From JADJOY01 sp046331705 [NCBI: bacterium] (lineage in GTDB: Bacteria > JADJOY01): a DNA stretch of 64,000 nt. The first letter of the stretch is position 1; every line of letters begins with the position of its first letter. The notes below the pieces were generated by a model. That model did not search any database. It was not told the origin of the DNA and saw nothing but the letters and a program-made list of their open reading frames with translations. The DNA lies in assembly GCA_046331705.1 (NCBI GenBank), contig JAXLQJ010000007.1, forward strand, positions 1 to 64,000, in the 5' to 3' direction. The position numbers were made by a program, and so were the translations under genes. This document shows positions 1 through 10,154 of the stretch, in pieces.

Positions 1-1183
1 GCTCGCGGGCCGCCGCCGCCATCCGTGCCCGCAGCTCGGGCTCGCGCACCACCCGCGCCACGGCCTCCACCAGCTCGCGGTCGCTCGCGGCGAGCAGCCC
101 GTCGCGCTCGTGGGTCACGAGCTCGGGCGTGCCCCCCGTCGCGAACGCCACCACCGGCGTGCCCAACGCGCCCGCCTCCAGGAGCAACCGGCTCAGCGGC
201 TCGGGCCATCGCGACGGCAGCACCAGCGCCCGCGCGTGGGCGATCCAGCCGAGAGCTTCGTCGTTCGGCACCTCGCCGAGCCGCACGAGTGGCGCGCCCG
301 CGCTGCTCGCCGCGTCGATCGCGCCCGCGAGCGGCCCGTCGCCGAGGACCACGAGCTGGCCGCCCGAGGGCAGCGCGCGCGCGATCTGCGCCAGCAGATC
401 GGCGCCCTTCTCGCGATTGAGCTTGCCCGCGAACACGACGTAGGGCCCGTCCGGCGCCGCTGGCGGGCGCGGCCGGGCGTCGACGGGCCGCGGCGGCAGG
501 TTCGCGAGGACCTCGATGGGCGCACGCACGCCCGCCGCCCGCAACGCTTCGGCGACGTAGCGACTGACCGCGATCACCCGCCCGAAGCCGTCGAGGGCAT
601 GCGTTCGTCGCCGCGTGGCCCAGAGCCCGATCGGCACGGCGGGAGCCAGCGCCCAGCCCGCCCTTCCGTAGCGGTCGGCGAAGCAGCTCGCCAGGGCGAG
701 CGGCGAGCAGCCCGGGCAGATCGCTCCCGCGGTGAAGCGCGTGGTGCGCAGGCAGATCGGCGCGTAATCGCGCACCGTCGCGACGCGCCCGATGCCCGCT
801 CGCCTTCCCGCGCGCGCGACGGCAGCGAAGTTCGACCCCTGCTGCGCGTGCAGGACGTCCGGCCGCGCGGTCGCCACGTGCGCCGCGATCGCCCGTTCGA
901 GCGCGCGGTCGCGCACCAGCGCCCGGTGGAGATCGCGCAGCGCGGGCACGGCGAGCTCGGGTACCTCGAGGCGCTGCACGGAGATCCCGTCCACGTCGTC
1001 TTCGCGGATGCGCGGCCGGCGTCCCACGACCCGATGCAGGACCCCGACCTCGGCACCGGCCTCGCGCAGGCCGCGGGCGAGCGCCGCGACGCTATGACCG
1101 CTTCCGCCGCAGCGCGGCGGAAACGAATCGGTGATCAGGAGCACTCGCACGCGGGGATCGCCGCTCGGCGCGGCGCTGCTCAC
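1..1183 (-). CDS. Glycosyltransferase family 4 (group 1), C-terminus cut by window edge
   Basis: Reading the minus strand from a GTG at 1183 gives about 394 residues of a GT-B fold glycosyltransferase, the kind that moves a sugar from a nucleotide-sugar to a glycan or lipid acceptor in the cytoplasm. The N-terminal acceptor domain begins with RVLLITDSFPPRCGGSGHSV, including the glycine-rich GG loop. The donor domain has YVVFAGKLNREKGADLL, VLGDGPL and LPSRWPEPLSRLLLEAGALG, with the usual Glu of the nucleotide-sugar site. The GTG overlaps the icmF stop (GTGA), so the two are probably co-transcribed and translationally coupled, although no pathway links them. Acceptor and sugar are unknown. The start was chosen because of the overlap and because the reading frame is continuous from it. 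Confidence 0.85.
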   Translation of the reverse strand, partial: MSSAAPSGDPRVRVLLITDSFPPRCGGSGHSVAALARGLREAGAEVGVLHRVVGRRPRIREDDVDGISVQRLEVPELAVPALRDLHRALVRDRALERAIAAHVATARPDVLHAQQGSNFAAVARAGRRAGIGRVATVRDYAPICLRTTRFTAGAICPGCSPLALASCFADRYGRAGWALAPAVPIGLWATRRRTHALDGFGRVIAVSRYVAEALRAAGVRAPIEVLANLPPRPVDARPRPPAAPDGPYVVFAGKLNREKGADLLAQIARALPSGGQLVVLGDGPLAGAIDAASSAGAPLVRLGEVPNDEALGWIAHARALVLPSRWPEPLSRLLLEAGALGTPVVAFATGGTPELVTHERDGLLAASDRELVEAVARVVREPELRARMAAAARE

Positions 1184-4100
1184 ATCGAGCGACGGTACTG
1201 TCCGCCGACGCCGTAGAGCACCTGCGAGATCTGTCCGAGACTCGCGACCTTCACGGTCTCCATGAGCTCGGCGAAGACGTTGCCGCCTTCGAGCGCCACC
1301 TTCCGCAGGCGATCCAGCGCGGCGCGCGCCCGATCGCGGTGGCGGTCCTGGAACGCAGCCAGCTCGCGCACCTGGCTCGCCTTCTCCTCGTCCGAGGACC
1401 GGATCAGCTCGCGTACGCCGCCCACCGCGGACTCGCGATCGGGATGGAGGAACGTGTTCACGCCCACGATCGGCAGCTCGCCCGAGTGCTTGAGCGTCTC
1501 GTAGTGCAGGCTCTCGTCCTGGATGCGGCCGCGCTGGTACATCGCCTCCATCGCGCCGAGCACGCCGCCGCGATCGCTGAGCCGCTCGAACTCGGCGAGC
1601 ACCGCTTCTTCCACCCGGTCGGTCAGCTCCTCGATGAAGAACGAGCCCTGCAGCGGGTTCTCGTTCTTGGCCCACCCCAGCTCACGATTGATGATGAGCT
1701 GGATGGCCAGCGCGCGGCGGACCGATTCCTCGGTGGGCGTGGTGACGGCCTCGTCGTACGCGTTCGTGTGCAGGCTCTGACAGTTGTCGAAGATCGCGTA
1801 GAGCGCCTGCAGCGTCGTGCGGATGTCGTTGAAGTCGACCTCCTGCGCGTGCAGGCTCCGGCCGCTGGTCTGGATGTGGTACTTGAGCATCTGCGAGCGC
1901 TCGTTGGCGCCGTAGCGCTCGCGCATCGCCACCGCCCAGATGCGGCGCGCCACCCGGCCCAGCACCGCGTATTCCGCGTCCAATCCGTTCGAGAAGAAGA
2001 ACGAGAGATTGGGCGCGAAGTCGTCCACCGCGAGGCCGCGCGCCCGGTAGTACTCGACGTAGGTGAAGCCGTTGGCCAGCGTGAACGCGAGCTGGGTGAT
2101 GGGGTTCGCGCCAGCCTCCGCCATGTGGTAGCCGCTGATCGAGACGCTGTAGAAGTTCCGCACGTCGTTCTCGACGAAGTACTGCTGCACGTCGCCCATC
2201 AGCTTGAGGGCGAAGTCGGTCGAGAAGATGCAGGTGTTCTGAGCCTGGTCTTCCTTGAGGATGTCCGCCTGCACCGTGCCCCGCACCTGCGCGAGGACGC
2301 GGCAGCGGATCTCCTGGTACTCCGCGCGCGGCAGAACGCGATCTCCGCTCGTGCCGAGGAGCGCGAGACCGCTACCGTCGTGCCCAGCGGGTAGCTCGCC
2401 GCGATAGGTCGGCGGCTCGCCACCGGCCTCCGCGCGGGCCGCGGCGATGGCGGCCTCCAGCCGGCCGGTCTCGCGGAGCCGCTTCTCCACCGCCTGATCG
2501 ATGGCGGTGTTGAGGAACATCGCGAGGATCGCGGGCGCCGGCCCGTTGATGGTCATCGAGACGCTCGATTTGGGCGACACCAGGTCGAAGCCCGAGTAGA
2601 GCCGCTTGGCGTCGTCGAGCGTGCACACGCTGACCCCGCTGTTGCCGATCTTGCCCCAGATGTCGGGGCGCTCGGCGGGGTCGTCGCCGTAGAGCGTCAC
2701 CGAGTCGAAGGCCGTCGAGAGCCGCACCGCGGGCAGGCCACGGCTCACGTAGTGGAAGCGACGGTTGGTGCGCTCGGCGGTCCCCTCGCCGGCGAACATG
2801 CGGGTCGGGTCTTCTTCGGCGCGCTTGAACGGGAAGACGCCGGCGGTGAACGGGAAGCGGCCGGGCACGTTCTCGATGCCGAGCCAGCGCGCGAGCGGCC
2901 CCAGCGACTCGCCGCGCGGCAACGATACCTTCGGCACGCGGCTGCCCGAGAGCGTTCGGTAGTCGTTGCGGATGGTGACCGCCTTGCCGCGGACGGTGAA
3001 CGTCGAGACGTCGGCGGCGTAGCTCTCGCGAAGCGAGCCCAGCTCGGCGATCTCGCGCTTGAGGCGCGGGTCGACGCTCTCGGTCAGCTCGGTGTAGCGA
3101 CGCTCCAGCTCGAGCACGACCGGATCGCGGTTCGACGCGTCCGTCGCGCTCGCGGGCAGCGCGGCGAGCGGGGAGCTGGGCGGCGACTCGCCGAGCTCGG
3201 CGAGCGCGACACCGAGGGCCTCGGCGCGTCCCACGATCTTCGCCTGGCGCTCGACGCTCGCACGATAGTCCCGGCAGGTCTCGGCGATCTCGGCCAGGTA
3301 GCGCACGCGGGCGTCGGGGACCACGGTGAGCGTGACGCCGCTGCGCAGCGGCGGCTCGCCCGGGTTCCAGTCGCCGGCGCCGATCTCGTCGACCTTGCGC
3401 ATCAGCGCCACGAAGAGCTTGTCGACGCCGGCGTCGCCGAATCGGCTCGCGATGGTGGAGAAGACCGGCATGTCCTCGGGAGCGAGGCTGGTGAGCCCGC
3501 GCACCCGACGCAGCTGCCGCCGCACCTCGCGCAAGGCGTCGGAGGCACCGCGTCGATCGGCCTTGTTGATGACCACCAGATCCGCGAGCTCGAGCATGTC
3601 GATCTTCTCGAGCTGCGAGGGCGCGCCGTACTCGGGCGTCATCACGTAGAGCGAGAGATCGGAGAGATCGACGACCTCGCTGTCGCCCTGCCCGATTCCC
3701 GCGGTCTCGAGGAGGATCAGATCGAAGCCGCTGGCGCGCAGCGCGAGCAGCGCGTCGCTCACCGCCGCGGAGGTGGCGAGATTCGCGCGGCGCGTGGCCA
3801 TCGAGCGCATGAAGACGCGCCCGCCGCGGGCGGCGTTCATGCGAATGCGGTCGCCAAGCAGCGCGCCGCCGGTACGGCGATGGGTGGGATCGACCGACAG
3901 CACGGCCACCGTACGCTCGGGGAAGCGATCGAGGATCCGCCGCAGCAGCTCGTCGGTCAGCGACGACTTGCCTGCCCCGCCGGTACCGGTGATGCCGAGG
4001 ATCGGCGCCACGCTCGCGGGAAGGCGCGCACGCAGCTCGTCGCGAAGCGCGGCCAGCCGCTCGGCGGTGGCGCTCGACGGGTCAGCGGTCCCCGCCTCCT

Positions 4101-4656
4101 CGAGCGCGCTGACGAAGCGCGCCAGCGTGCCCGGGTCGCGCGTGGCGAGCCCCGCGGGCACGCTCTCGGGAAGCGCCGGCGCGCCGCGCGCCACGTGGCT
4201 CAGCATGTCGCGGATCATCCCGACCAACCCGAGGCGGCGTCCGTCCTCGACCGAGTAGACGTGCGCGACTCCCGCGCGGTGCAACGCCTCGATCTCCTCC
4301 TCCACGATCACGCCGCCGCCGCCGCCGAAGACCCGGATGGAGCCGGCGCCGCGCTGCCGCAGCATCTCCACCATGTACGTGAAGAACTCGACGTGGCCGC
4401 CTTGGTACGACGACACCGCGATGCCGTGGGCATCCTCTTGGATCGCCGCCTCGACGATCTCTTCCACCGAGCGGTTGTGGCCGAGGTGGATCACCTCCGC
4501 TCCCTCCTGCTGGAGGATGCGGCGCATGATGTTGATCGAAGCGTCGTGGCCGTCGAAGAGCGAGGCCGCGGTGACGAACCTCGGGCGCTGCGCCACGCCG
4601 GCGGAGGCCGTGGAAGCCGCCGGGGAACGATCGGATGCTGTGCTGGGCGGGTTCAT
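1180..4656 (-). CDS. icmF: Fused isobutyryl-CoA mutase IcmF (B12 domain, G-protein chaperone and mutase)
   Basis: A 1158-residue single-chain acyl-CoA mutase. It interconverts isobutyryl-CoA and n-butyryl-CoA (some family members act on isovaleryl/pivalyl-CoA) with adenosylcobalamin in the cytoplasm. Domain order is diagnostic. Residues about 26-150 are a B12-binding domain with the cobalt-ligand His in FDGHDAS (His37) and GGGGGVIVEEE. Residues about 215-420 are a MeaB-like GTPase with P-loop GTGGAGKS (224-231) and VINKADRRG. From about 550 to the end is the TIM-barrel mutase (SMTINGPAP, SISGYHMAEAGANP). Classical MutB has the B12 domain at the C-terminus and no G domain. The length fits known IcmF proteins of about 1100 residues. 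Substrate choice cannot be read from sequence alone. Confidence 0.93.
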   Translation of the reverse strand: MNPPSTASDRSPAASTASAGVAQRPRFVTAASLFDGHDASINIMRRILQQEGAEVIHLGHNRSVEEIVEAAIQEDAHGIAVSSYQGGHVEFFTYMVEMLRQRGAGSIRVFGGGGGVIVEEEIEALHRAGVAHVYSVEDGRRLGLVGMIRDMLSHVARGAPALPESVPAGLATRDPGTLARFVSALEEAGTADPSSATAERLAALRDELRARLPASVAPILGITGTGGAGKSSLTDELLRRILDRFPERTVAVLSVDPTHRRTGGALLGDRIRMNAARGGRVFMRSMATRRANLATSAAVSDALLALRASGFDLILLETAGIGQGDSEVVDLSDLSLYVMTPEYGAPSQLEKIDMLELADLVVINKADRRGASDALREVRRQLRRVRGLTSLAPEDMPVFSTIASRFGDAGVDKLFVALMRKVDEIGAGDWNPGEPPLRSGVTLTVVPDARVRYLAEIAETCRDYRASVERQAKIVGRAEALGVALAELGESPPSSPLAALPASATDASNRDPVVLELERRYTELTESVDPRLKREIAELGSLRESYAADVSTFTVRGKAVTIRNDYRTLSGSRVPKVSLPRGESLGPLARWLGIENVPGRFPFTAGVFPFKRAEEDPTRMFAGEGTAERTNRRFHYVSRGLPAVRLSTAFDSVTLYGDDPAERPDIWGKIGNSGVSVCTLDDAKRLYSGFDLVSPKSSVSMTINGPAPAILAMFLNTAIDQAVEKRLRETGRLEAAIAAARAEAGGEPPTYRGELPAGHDGSGLALLGTSGDRVLPRAEYQEIRCRVLAQVRGTVQADILKEDQAQNTCIFSTDFALKLMGDVQQYFVENDVRNFYSVSISGYHMAEAGANPITQLAFTLANGFTYVEYYRARGLAVDDFAPNLSFFFSNGLDAEYAVLGRVARRIWAVAMRERYGANERSQMLKYHIQTSGRSLHAQEVDFNDIRTTLQALYAIFDNCQSLHTNAYDEAVTTPTEESVRRALAIQLIINRELGWAKNENPLQGSFFIEELTDRVEEAVLAEFERLSDRGGVLGAMEAMYQRGRIQDESLHYETLKHSGELPIVGVNTFLHPDRESAVGGVRELIRSSDEEKASQVRELAAFQDRHRDRARAALDRLRKVALEGGNVFAELMETVKVASLGQISQVLYGVGGQYRRSM

Positions 4657-4723
4657 GACCCGATTATGGCCGCGCTCCGCGAAGCCCGGGAAGCAACCGC
4701 CGAGGCGCGACCTCGACCGCGCG

Positions 4724-5578
4724 TCAGCCGGGCTTGCGCGCCTCGACGAGCCAGCACGCCGAGGGCGCCACCACTCCCTCCGGCGAGGCGAAGGGAACCA
4801 GCGCCTCGCGCATCGCCGCGCGCGCCGCGGCGGCCTGCTCCGCCGGCGCGTCGCTCACGAGCTTCGCCATCGGCCCTGCCGCGGTCATGAAGTCGACCAC
4901 CGCGTCGACGTCGCTGCCCCCGCCGAAGCGAAACGGCATGCGCAGATCCTCGATTCGGGGCGGCGCGAAGCCGGCCTGAACGAGCAGGCTCTCGACTCGA
5001 TCGCCGGCGCCGAGGGAGAACGGTCCCGGCGCGTCCGGCGCAGGCGGCTTGGGGATCTCGATGACGCTCGCCACCGCCGCCATGAGGCGCGCGAACCAGG
5101 GGTTCACCTCGCGCCCCTGCCACGCGAGGAACACGAATCGCCCGCCGGGGCGCAGCGCGTGCGCCAGGTTGCGAAACGCCGCCGCGGGCTCGACGAAGAA
5201 CATCACGCCGAAGCGCGAGCACATGGCGTCGAACCGTCCCGCCGCGTACGGATACGTCTGGGCGTCGGCGTGCTCGAAGCGAAGGTGCGCGATCCCGGCG
5301 CCGCGCGCTGCGGCGATGGCGAGCATCGGCTGGGAGATGTCCACTCCCAACACCTCGCCGCGGGGGCCCACGCGACCCGCCAGCTCGAGCGAGGTCGTGC
5401 CGCAGCCGCAGCCGACGTCGACGATGCGCTCGCCCGACGCTGGCGCCAGGCGCTCCACCAATCGCTCGCTGAAGGGGGCGAGCTGCCGATCGAGCTCCTC
5501 GCGGTGCTCGACCCAGCGGGGTCCTGCTTCCTCGTTCCAGTGACGGGCTTGCTCGTGGCTCGGATCGGGTGTCGTCAT
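4724..5578 (-). CDS. Class I SAM-dependent methyltransferase
   Basis: A 284-residue soluble protein. The SAM-binding motif I is VDVGCGCGTTSLELA, preceded by a helix typical of UbiE/COQ5-like small-molecule methyltransferases. An acidic residue follows in VLGVDIS, and motif post-I lies in FEHADAQTYPY. LRPGGRFVFLAW is the usual motif after beta-5. The start is the ATG at 5576-5578; the longer upstream frame crosses mutA on the opposite strand and is not real coding. It lies between icmF and mutA but has no obvious link to the mutases. The methyl acceptor is unknown; family membership is secure. Confidence 0.85.
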   Translation of the reverse strand: MTTPDPSHEQARHWNEEAGPRWVEHREELDRQLAPFSERLVERLAPASGERIVDVGCGCGTTSLELAGRVGPRGEVLGVDISQPMLAIAAARGAGIAHLRFEHADAQTYPYAAGRFDAMCSRFGVMFFVEPAAAFRNLAHALRPGGRFVFLAWQGREVNPWFARLMAAVASVIEIPKPPAPDAPGPFSLGAGDRVESLLVQAGFAPPRIEDLRMPFRFGGGSDVDAVVDFMTAAGPMAKLVSDAPAEQAAAARAAMREALVPFASPEGVVAPSACWLVEARKPG

Positions 5579-5639
5579 GACCGGCGAGCGTAACAGCGTC
5601 GCTCGGAATTCGAGCGCCCGCGGCGCACCTCGCGGCGCG

Positions 5640-5730
5640 TTGTCTGGACCGGGGGTCCCTGCTAGCTTCGCGACACAGCGCGTTATCCGTCGTTCCATCG
5701 TCGTTCGTCGCGTTTCGCCGCGGAGGAGAA
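5640..5730 (+). promoter_or_regulatory. Possible mutA promoter, dyad and strong ribosome binding site
   Basis: In the gap before mutA there is TTGTCT at 5640, then the dyad GGACC-ggg-GGTCC (5646-5658), then a weak CTAGCT-like -10 hexamer. A strong Shine-Dalgarno sequence GGAGGAG lies about 9 bases before the mutA GTG at 5738 and supports that start. The dyad between the putative hexamers could bind a regulator. This is a visual match only. Confidence 0.3.
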
Positions 5731-5737
5731 ACACCCC

Positions 5738-7351
5738 GTGAGCCCGACCGATCTCGTGGTGCGTCCGCTGTTCGCGGAGTTCCCGCCACCCACCGAAGGC
5801 GACTGGCGTGAAGCAGCGCGCGCCGAGCTGGGTGGCAAGACCGTCGAAGAGAAGCTCGGCGACAGGAAGCTCGACGGCATCCCGATCCAGCCGATCTACA
5901 CCCGCAGCGCCGAGGCCGGCCTGCCGCACCTCGGCAGCCGTCCGGGCTCGGCGCCGTTCGTGCGGGGCGGCCGCGGCGAGCCGGGCCCCTGGGCGGTTCG
6001 CGTGGACGTCGATGAGGCGCGCCCCGCCCAAGCGGCCGCGCGAGTGGCCGCCGAGCTGGACGGCGGCGCGACGGAGATCGCCGTGCTCGCCGATCGCGCG
6101 GCGCGCGGCGAGCTCGATCCGCACGATGCCCGCAGCAGGGGCGCGGTCGGCGAGGACGGCGTGTCGATCGCCACGTGCGCCGATCTCGATGCCATCGTGG
6201 CCGTGCTCGATCCGAGCGCGCACGCGCTGGTGATCGCCACCGGCGCGGCACCGCTCGGCCTCGCGGCGCGCGCGATCGCCAGCCTGGGCACCCGCTCGGC
6301 GTCGCTCGATTCGCTCACCGTCGCCGCCGATCCGCTCGGCGCGCTCGCGGCGAGCGGAACGAGCCACGCGCCACTCGACGCCGCTTACGGCGAGCTCGCC
6401 GCGCTGGCGCGCTGGGCGGCGCGCCACGGCTCGGCTCTTCGCGTCGCCGTCGCATCGGGTGCGCCCTACCACGACGCGGGAGCGTCCGTGGACCAGGAGT
6501 TGGGCCTCGCGGTCGCGGCCGCGGTCGAGTACCTGCGGGCGCTCGTCGACCGCGGCGTGCCCGCGCCCGAGGCCGCGCGGCGGATCGCGTTCTCGTTTCC
6601 GGTGGGAACGCGACTCTTCCTCGAGGCCGCCAAGCTGCGTGCCGCGCGACTCGTGTGGGGACAGGTACTGGCGGCGTTCGACTGCGAGGCGGCCGCCGCC
6701 CGAGTTCGCATCCACGCAACCACCTCGCGCCGCAGCGAGACCGAGTTCGATCCGTGGGTGAACATGATCCGCGGCACCGTGGAGGCGTTCGCGGCGGTCG
6801 TGGGCGGCGCGGACAGCGTGTCGGTCGCGCCCTTCGATCACGCCCTGCGGCCGAGCGACGGCCACTCGCAACGGGTGGCGCGCAACACCCACGCGTTGCT
6901 GCGCGACGAAAGCCACCTCGCCAAGGTGCAAGATCCCGGCGGCGGCTCGTATTTCGTCGAAAGCCTCACGGACGCGATCGCGCGCAAGGCGTGGGGCGTG
7001 CTGCAGCAGATCGAGAAGGAAGGCGGCCTGGCGGCGGCGTTGGCGAGCGGTCGAGCCCAAGCGCTGGTGGTTGCGCGCAGCGGCGAACGGCGCGCGGCGG
7101 CGAGCAAGCGACTCGAACCGCTCATCGGCGTCTCCAAGTTTCCGAATCTCGGGGAGCAGCGGCCGGCGCGCTCGCCCTGCGATCGCAAGGCGCTGCGCGA
7201 GGAGCGGATCGCCGACCTGTCGCGACAGCGAGCCGCGCTCGACGCGGACCGGCTCGTCGCGGCCTTGGCCGCGCTGGCCGCGGAGCGCGATCCGGTGGCG
7301 CGGGTCGAGAAAGCCATCGCCGCCGCGGCGAGCGGCGCGACCCTCGGCTAG
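5738..7351 (+). CDS. mutA: Methylmalonyl-CoA mutase small (beta) subunit, main part up to an in-frame TAG
   Basis: The first 537 residues of the non-catalytic partner of MutB in the adenosylcobalamin enzyme that converts (R)-methylmalonyl-CoA to succinyl-CoA at the end of propionyl-CoA catabolism. Mutase-barrel landmarks are present: FSFPVGTRLFLEAAKLRAAR, TSRRSETEFDPWVNMIRGT, DHALRPSDGHSQRVARNTH and KVQDPGGGSYFVE. The GTG start at 5738 follows a strong GGAGGAG site. The frame ends at a TAG (7349-7351) right after GATLG, where relatives continue with Glu-Leu. The same frame stays open to 7870 and encodes the rest of the subunit, so the TAG looks like a single-base change from GAG. It could be a sequencing error, a real nonsense mutation or, less likely, readthrough. 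Confidence 0.88.
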   Translation: MSPTDLVVRPLFAEFPPPTEGDWREAARAELGGKTVEEKLGDRKLDGIPIQPIYTRSAEAGLPHLGSRPGSAPFVRGGRGEPGPWAVRVDVDEARPAQAAARVAAELDGGATEIAVLADRAARGELDPHDARSRGAVGEDGVSIATCADLDAIVAVLDPSAHALVIATGAAPLGLAARAIASLGTRSASLDSLTVAADPLGALAASGTSHAPLDAAYGELAALARWAARHGSALRVAVASGAPYHDAGASVDQELGLAVAAAVEYLRALVDRGVPAPEAARRIAFSFPVGTRLFLEAAKLRAARLVWGQVLAAFDCEAAAARVRIHATTSRRSETEFDPWVNMIRGTVEAFAAVVGGADSVSVAPFDHALRPSDGHSQRVARNTHALLRDESHLAKVQDPGGGSYFVESLTDAIARKAWGVLQQIEKEGGLAAALASGRAQALVVARSGERRAAASKRLEPLIGVSKFPNLGEQRPARSPCDRKALREERIADLSRQRAALDADRLVAALAALAAERDPVARVEKAIAAAASGATLG

Positions 7352-7870
7352 CTGCGCGGCGCGCGCTGCACCGACGCCGCGTCCGGCCCCTCCATCGAGG
7401 CGCTCGTGGCGGAGCGCGCCGCCGCCGGTTTCGAGCGGCTGCGGCGTGCGTCGGAAGCGGTCCTCGCACGAACCGGCGAACGACCGCGCGTGCTCGCCGC
7501 CGCCACCGACGCGGGCAAGCGCGCCAAGGCCAAGCTCGGCTTCGCCCGCGAGGTGCTGGAAGTGGCCGGCCTTAAGGTGGTGACCCGGGATGGCCTCGGA
7601 GATGGCGCCGCCATCGCGGCGGCGTATGCCGAGGCGGCGGCGCAAGCGGTCGCGCTCTCGCCCGCCGACGACCTGGACGGCGACCGAGTGGTGGCGCTCC
7701 TCGACGCGATCGGCGCGGCGCTGGGCGCGGTGCCGATCGCCCTCGTCGGCAAGGTCCAGGCCGGCGCCACGAGCCACGCGCGCATCGAGTCGCTGCCCCG
7801 GCTGCATGCCGGCGCCAACCTGGTCGAGGCACTCGCTTCCCTCGAACGCGCGATGGGGGTGTCGTCATGA
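7352..7870 (+). CDS. mutA: C-terminal (B12-like) part of methylmalonyl-CoA mutase small subunit, downstream of the in-frame TAG
   Basis: The codons after the TAG at 7349-7351 stay in the mutA frame with no further stop to the TGA at 7868-7870. They read [20 protein letters not shown] and then a region rich in Ala and Leu that contains [14 protein letters not shown] and [12 protein letters not shown]. This matches the degenerate, non-cobalamin-binding C-terminal domain of MutA. If the TAG is real this piece is untranslated or restarts at the ATG at 7406; if it is an error the whole subunit (5738-7870) is 710 residues. The stop overlaps the mutB ATG (ATGA), the normal mutAB arrangement, which argues that the operon is functional. 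Confidence 0.75.
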   Translation: MRGARCTDAASGPSIEALVAERAAAGFERLRRASEAVLARTGERPRVLAAATDAGKRAKAKLGFAREVLEVAGLKVVTRDGLGDGAAIAAAYAEAAAQAVALSPADDLDGDRVVALLDAIGAALGAVPIALVGKVQAGATSHARIESLPRLHAGANLVEALASLERAMGVSS

Positions 7871-10038
7871 GCCGGACCCAGCCCAAGCCGCATCCCGATC
7901 TCGCCAGCCTCGACTACGCGCCCCGAGTGGCGCCCGCCGCCGCCTCGCCCGCGGTGGCGAGCGATCCCTGGCACACCGCCGAGGAGATCGCGGTGAAGGC
8001 GCTCTATACCGAGGGCGACCGCGCCGGGCTCGAGCACCTCGACTACCTCTCGGGCCTCGCGCCGTTCCTGCGCGGCCCCTACGCGACGATGTATCTGGAA
8101 CGGCCGTGGACGATCCGCCAGTACGCCGGCTTCTCCACCGCCGAGGAATCGAACGCGTTCTATCGCCGCAATCTCGCCGCCGGGCAGAAGGGGCTCAGCG
8201 TCGCCTTCGACCTCCCCACCCACCGCGGCTACGACTCCGACCACCCGCGGGTGATCGGAGACGTGGGCAAGGCGGGAGTGGCGATCGACTCGATCCTCGA
8301 CATGAAGATCCTGTTCGATCAGATCCCGCTCGGCGAGATGTCGGTGTCGATGACCATGAACGGCGCGGTCATCCCGATCCTGGCCAACTACATCGTCGCG
8401 GCCGAGGAGCAAGGAGTGGCCACCTCCCAGCTCACCGGCACGATCCAGAACGACATCCTCAAGGAGTTCATGGTCCGCAACACGTACATCTATCCGCCCG
8501 AGCCTTCGATGCGGATCATCGCGGACATCTTTTCCTACACCGCCGAGCACATGCCGAAGTTCAACTCGATCTCGATCTCCGGCTACCACATGCAAGAGGC
8601 CGGCGCCTCCGCGGATCTGGAGCTCGCCTACACGCTCGCCGACGGTCTGGAATACCTGCGCACCGGTCTCGCCACGGGCTTGAAGGTCGACGAGTTCGCG
8701 CCGCGGCTCTCGTTCTTCTGGGCCATCGGCATGAACTTCTTCATGGAAGTGGCGAAGATGCGCGCCGCGCGGCTCTTGTGGGCGAAGATCGTCCAGCAGT
8801 TCCAGCCCAAGAACCCGCGCAGCCTGTCCCTGCGCACCCATTGCCAGACCAGCGGCTGGAGCCTCACCGAGCAGGACCCGTACAACAACGTGGTGCGCAC
8901 CACCATCGAGGCGATGGCCGCCGCCCTCGGCCACACCCAGTCGCTCCACACCAATGCCCTCGACGAGGCCATCGCGCTGCCCACCGATTTCTCGGCGCGC
9001 ATCGCCCGCAACACCCAGCTGGTGCTCCAGGAGGAGACGGATTTCACCAAGACCGTGGATCCGTGGGGCGGGAGCTACTACGTCGAGAAGCTCACCCACG
9101 ACCTCGCCCACCGTGCGTGGGACCTGATCCAGGAGGTCGAGAAGCTCGGTGGGATGGCCAAGGCGATCGAGGACGGCTTGCCCAAGATGCGGATCGAGGA
9201 GGCGGCGGCCCGCAAGCAGGCGCGCATCGACGCCGGGCTCGACGTGATCGTGGGCGTCAACCGCTACCCGGCGAAGGACGACGTCCCGCTCGACATCCTG
9301 GAGATCGACAACTCGGCGGTGCGCGAGGCCCAAGTCGCGCGCCTCGCCAAGCTGCGCGCCGAGCGCGACTCCGCGAAGGTGGACGCGGCGCTGAACGCCA
9401 TCACGCGCGCTGCCGAGACGAAGAGCGATAATCTCCTCGCGCTGGCCGTCGACGCCGCCCGCGCCCGCGCCAGCGTGGGCGAGATCTCGCTGGCGATGGA
9501 GAAGGTCTACGGCCGGCACGAGGCGACCTTGCGCGTGATCTCGGGTGTCTACCGCGCCGAAGCGCAGAGCACGGACGCGTTCCAGCGGGTGCGCGAGAAG
9601 GCTGCGCGCTTCGAGCGCGAGCACGGCCGCCGGCCGCGCATCCTGGTCGCCAAGATGGGACAGGACGGTCACGATCGCGGCCAGAAGGTGATCGCCACCG
9701 CGTTCGCCGATCTGGGCTTCGACGTGGACCTGGGGCCGCTCTTCCAGACCCCCGAGGAGACCGCGCGCCAAGCCATCGAGAGCGACGTCCACCTCGTCGG
9801 CGTGAGCTCCCAGGCCGGTGGGCACCGCACGCTGGTGCCGGCGCTCATCGACGAGCTCGCCAAGCACGGGCGCGAGGACATCGGCGTGGTGGCGGGAGGC
9901 GTGATTCCGGCCAAGGACTATGCCGCGCTCGAGAAGGCGGGAGTCGTGGCGATCTTCGGGCCCGGCACCGCGATCCCGGCGGCGGCGGAGGCGTTGCTCG
10001 ACGAGGTCGAGAAGCGACTCGCCGGCGGCTCGGCGTAG
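7867..10038 (+). CDS. mutB: Methylmalonyl-CoA mutase large (catalytic) subunit
   Basis: A 723-residue adenosylcobalamin-dependent enzyme that interconverts (R)-methylmalonyl-CoA and succinyl-CoA, feeding C3 units from odd-chain or branched substrates into the TCA cycle. The N-terminal barrel has [20 protein letters not shown], with the substrate Tyr region that distinguishes methylmalonyl-CoA mutases, then [13 protein letters not shown] and [12 protein letters not shown]. The C-terminal B12 domain (from about residue 590) carries [13 protein letters not shown], the DxHxxG cobalt-ligand motif, and [12 protein letters not shown]. The length is normal. The ATG overlaps the mutA stop by four bases. 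It is an intact partner for the interrupted mutA; MeaB (13.5 kb) is the likely chaperone. Confidence 0.95.
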   Translation: MSRTQPKPHPDLASLDYAPRVAPAAASPAVASDPWHTAEEIAVKALYTEGDRAGLEHLDYLSGLAPFLRGPYATMYLERPWTIRQYAGFSTAEESNAFYRRNLAAGQKGLSVAFDLPTHRGYDSDHPRVIGDVGKAGVAIDSILDMKILFDQIPLGEMSVSMTMNGAVIPILANYIVAAEEQGVATSQLTGTIQNDILKEFMVRNTYIYPPEPSMRIIADIFSYTAEHMPKFNSISISGYHMQEAGASADLELAYTLADGLEYLRTGLATGLKVDEFAPRLSFFWAIGMNFFMEVAKMRAARLLWAKIVQQFQPKNPRSLSLRTHCQTSGWSLTEQDPYNNVVRTTIEAMAAALGHTQSLHTNALDEAIALPTDFSARIARNTQLVLQEETDFTKTVDPWGGSYYVEKLTHDLAHRAWDLIQEVEKLGGMAKAIEDGLPKMRIEEAAARKQARIDAGLDVIVGVNRYPAKDDVPLDILEIDNSAVREAQVARLAKLRAERDSAKVDAALNAITRAAETKSDNLLALAVDAARARASVGEISLAMEKVYGRHEATLRVISGVYRAEAQSTDAFQRVREKAARFEREHGRRPRILVAKMGQDGHDRGQKVIATAFADLGFDVDLGPLFQTPEETARQAIESDVHLVGVSSQAGGHRTLVPALIDELAKHGREDIGVVAGGVIPAKDYAALEKAGVVAIFGPGTAIPAAAEALLDEVEKRLAGGSA

Positions 10039-10154
10039 CCCGCTCCACCGCAAAGCTTCGCGGCCGCGCGGTCGCGCGAACGAGACGGACCGCCGCCGCG
10101 AGACACTTCCATGACACCCGATCGCCGGCCCAACGCCGAGACCGAGAACCCGCG

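Noticed and set aside
2752-4890. A 712-codon open frame on the plus strand opposite icmF.
   Set aside because: It lies over the icmF coding region, has no recognisable domain, and long antisense frames are expected in GC-rich coding DNA with strong third-position bias.
5579-5737. A cobalamin riboswitch upstream of mutA or icmF.
   Set aside because: No B12-box-like sequence was visible in the leader; these genes use B12 but the region shows only a simple dyad and an RBS.
7348-10053. A 901-codon open frame on the minus strand opposite mutAB.
   Set aside because: Shadow of mutB and the end of mutA; composition is His/Arg/Ala-rich without any family signature.
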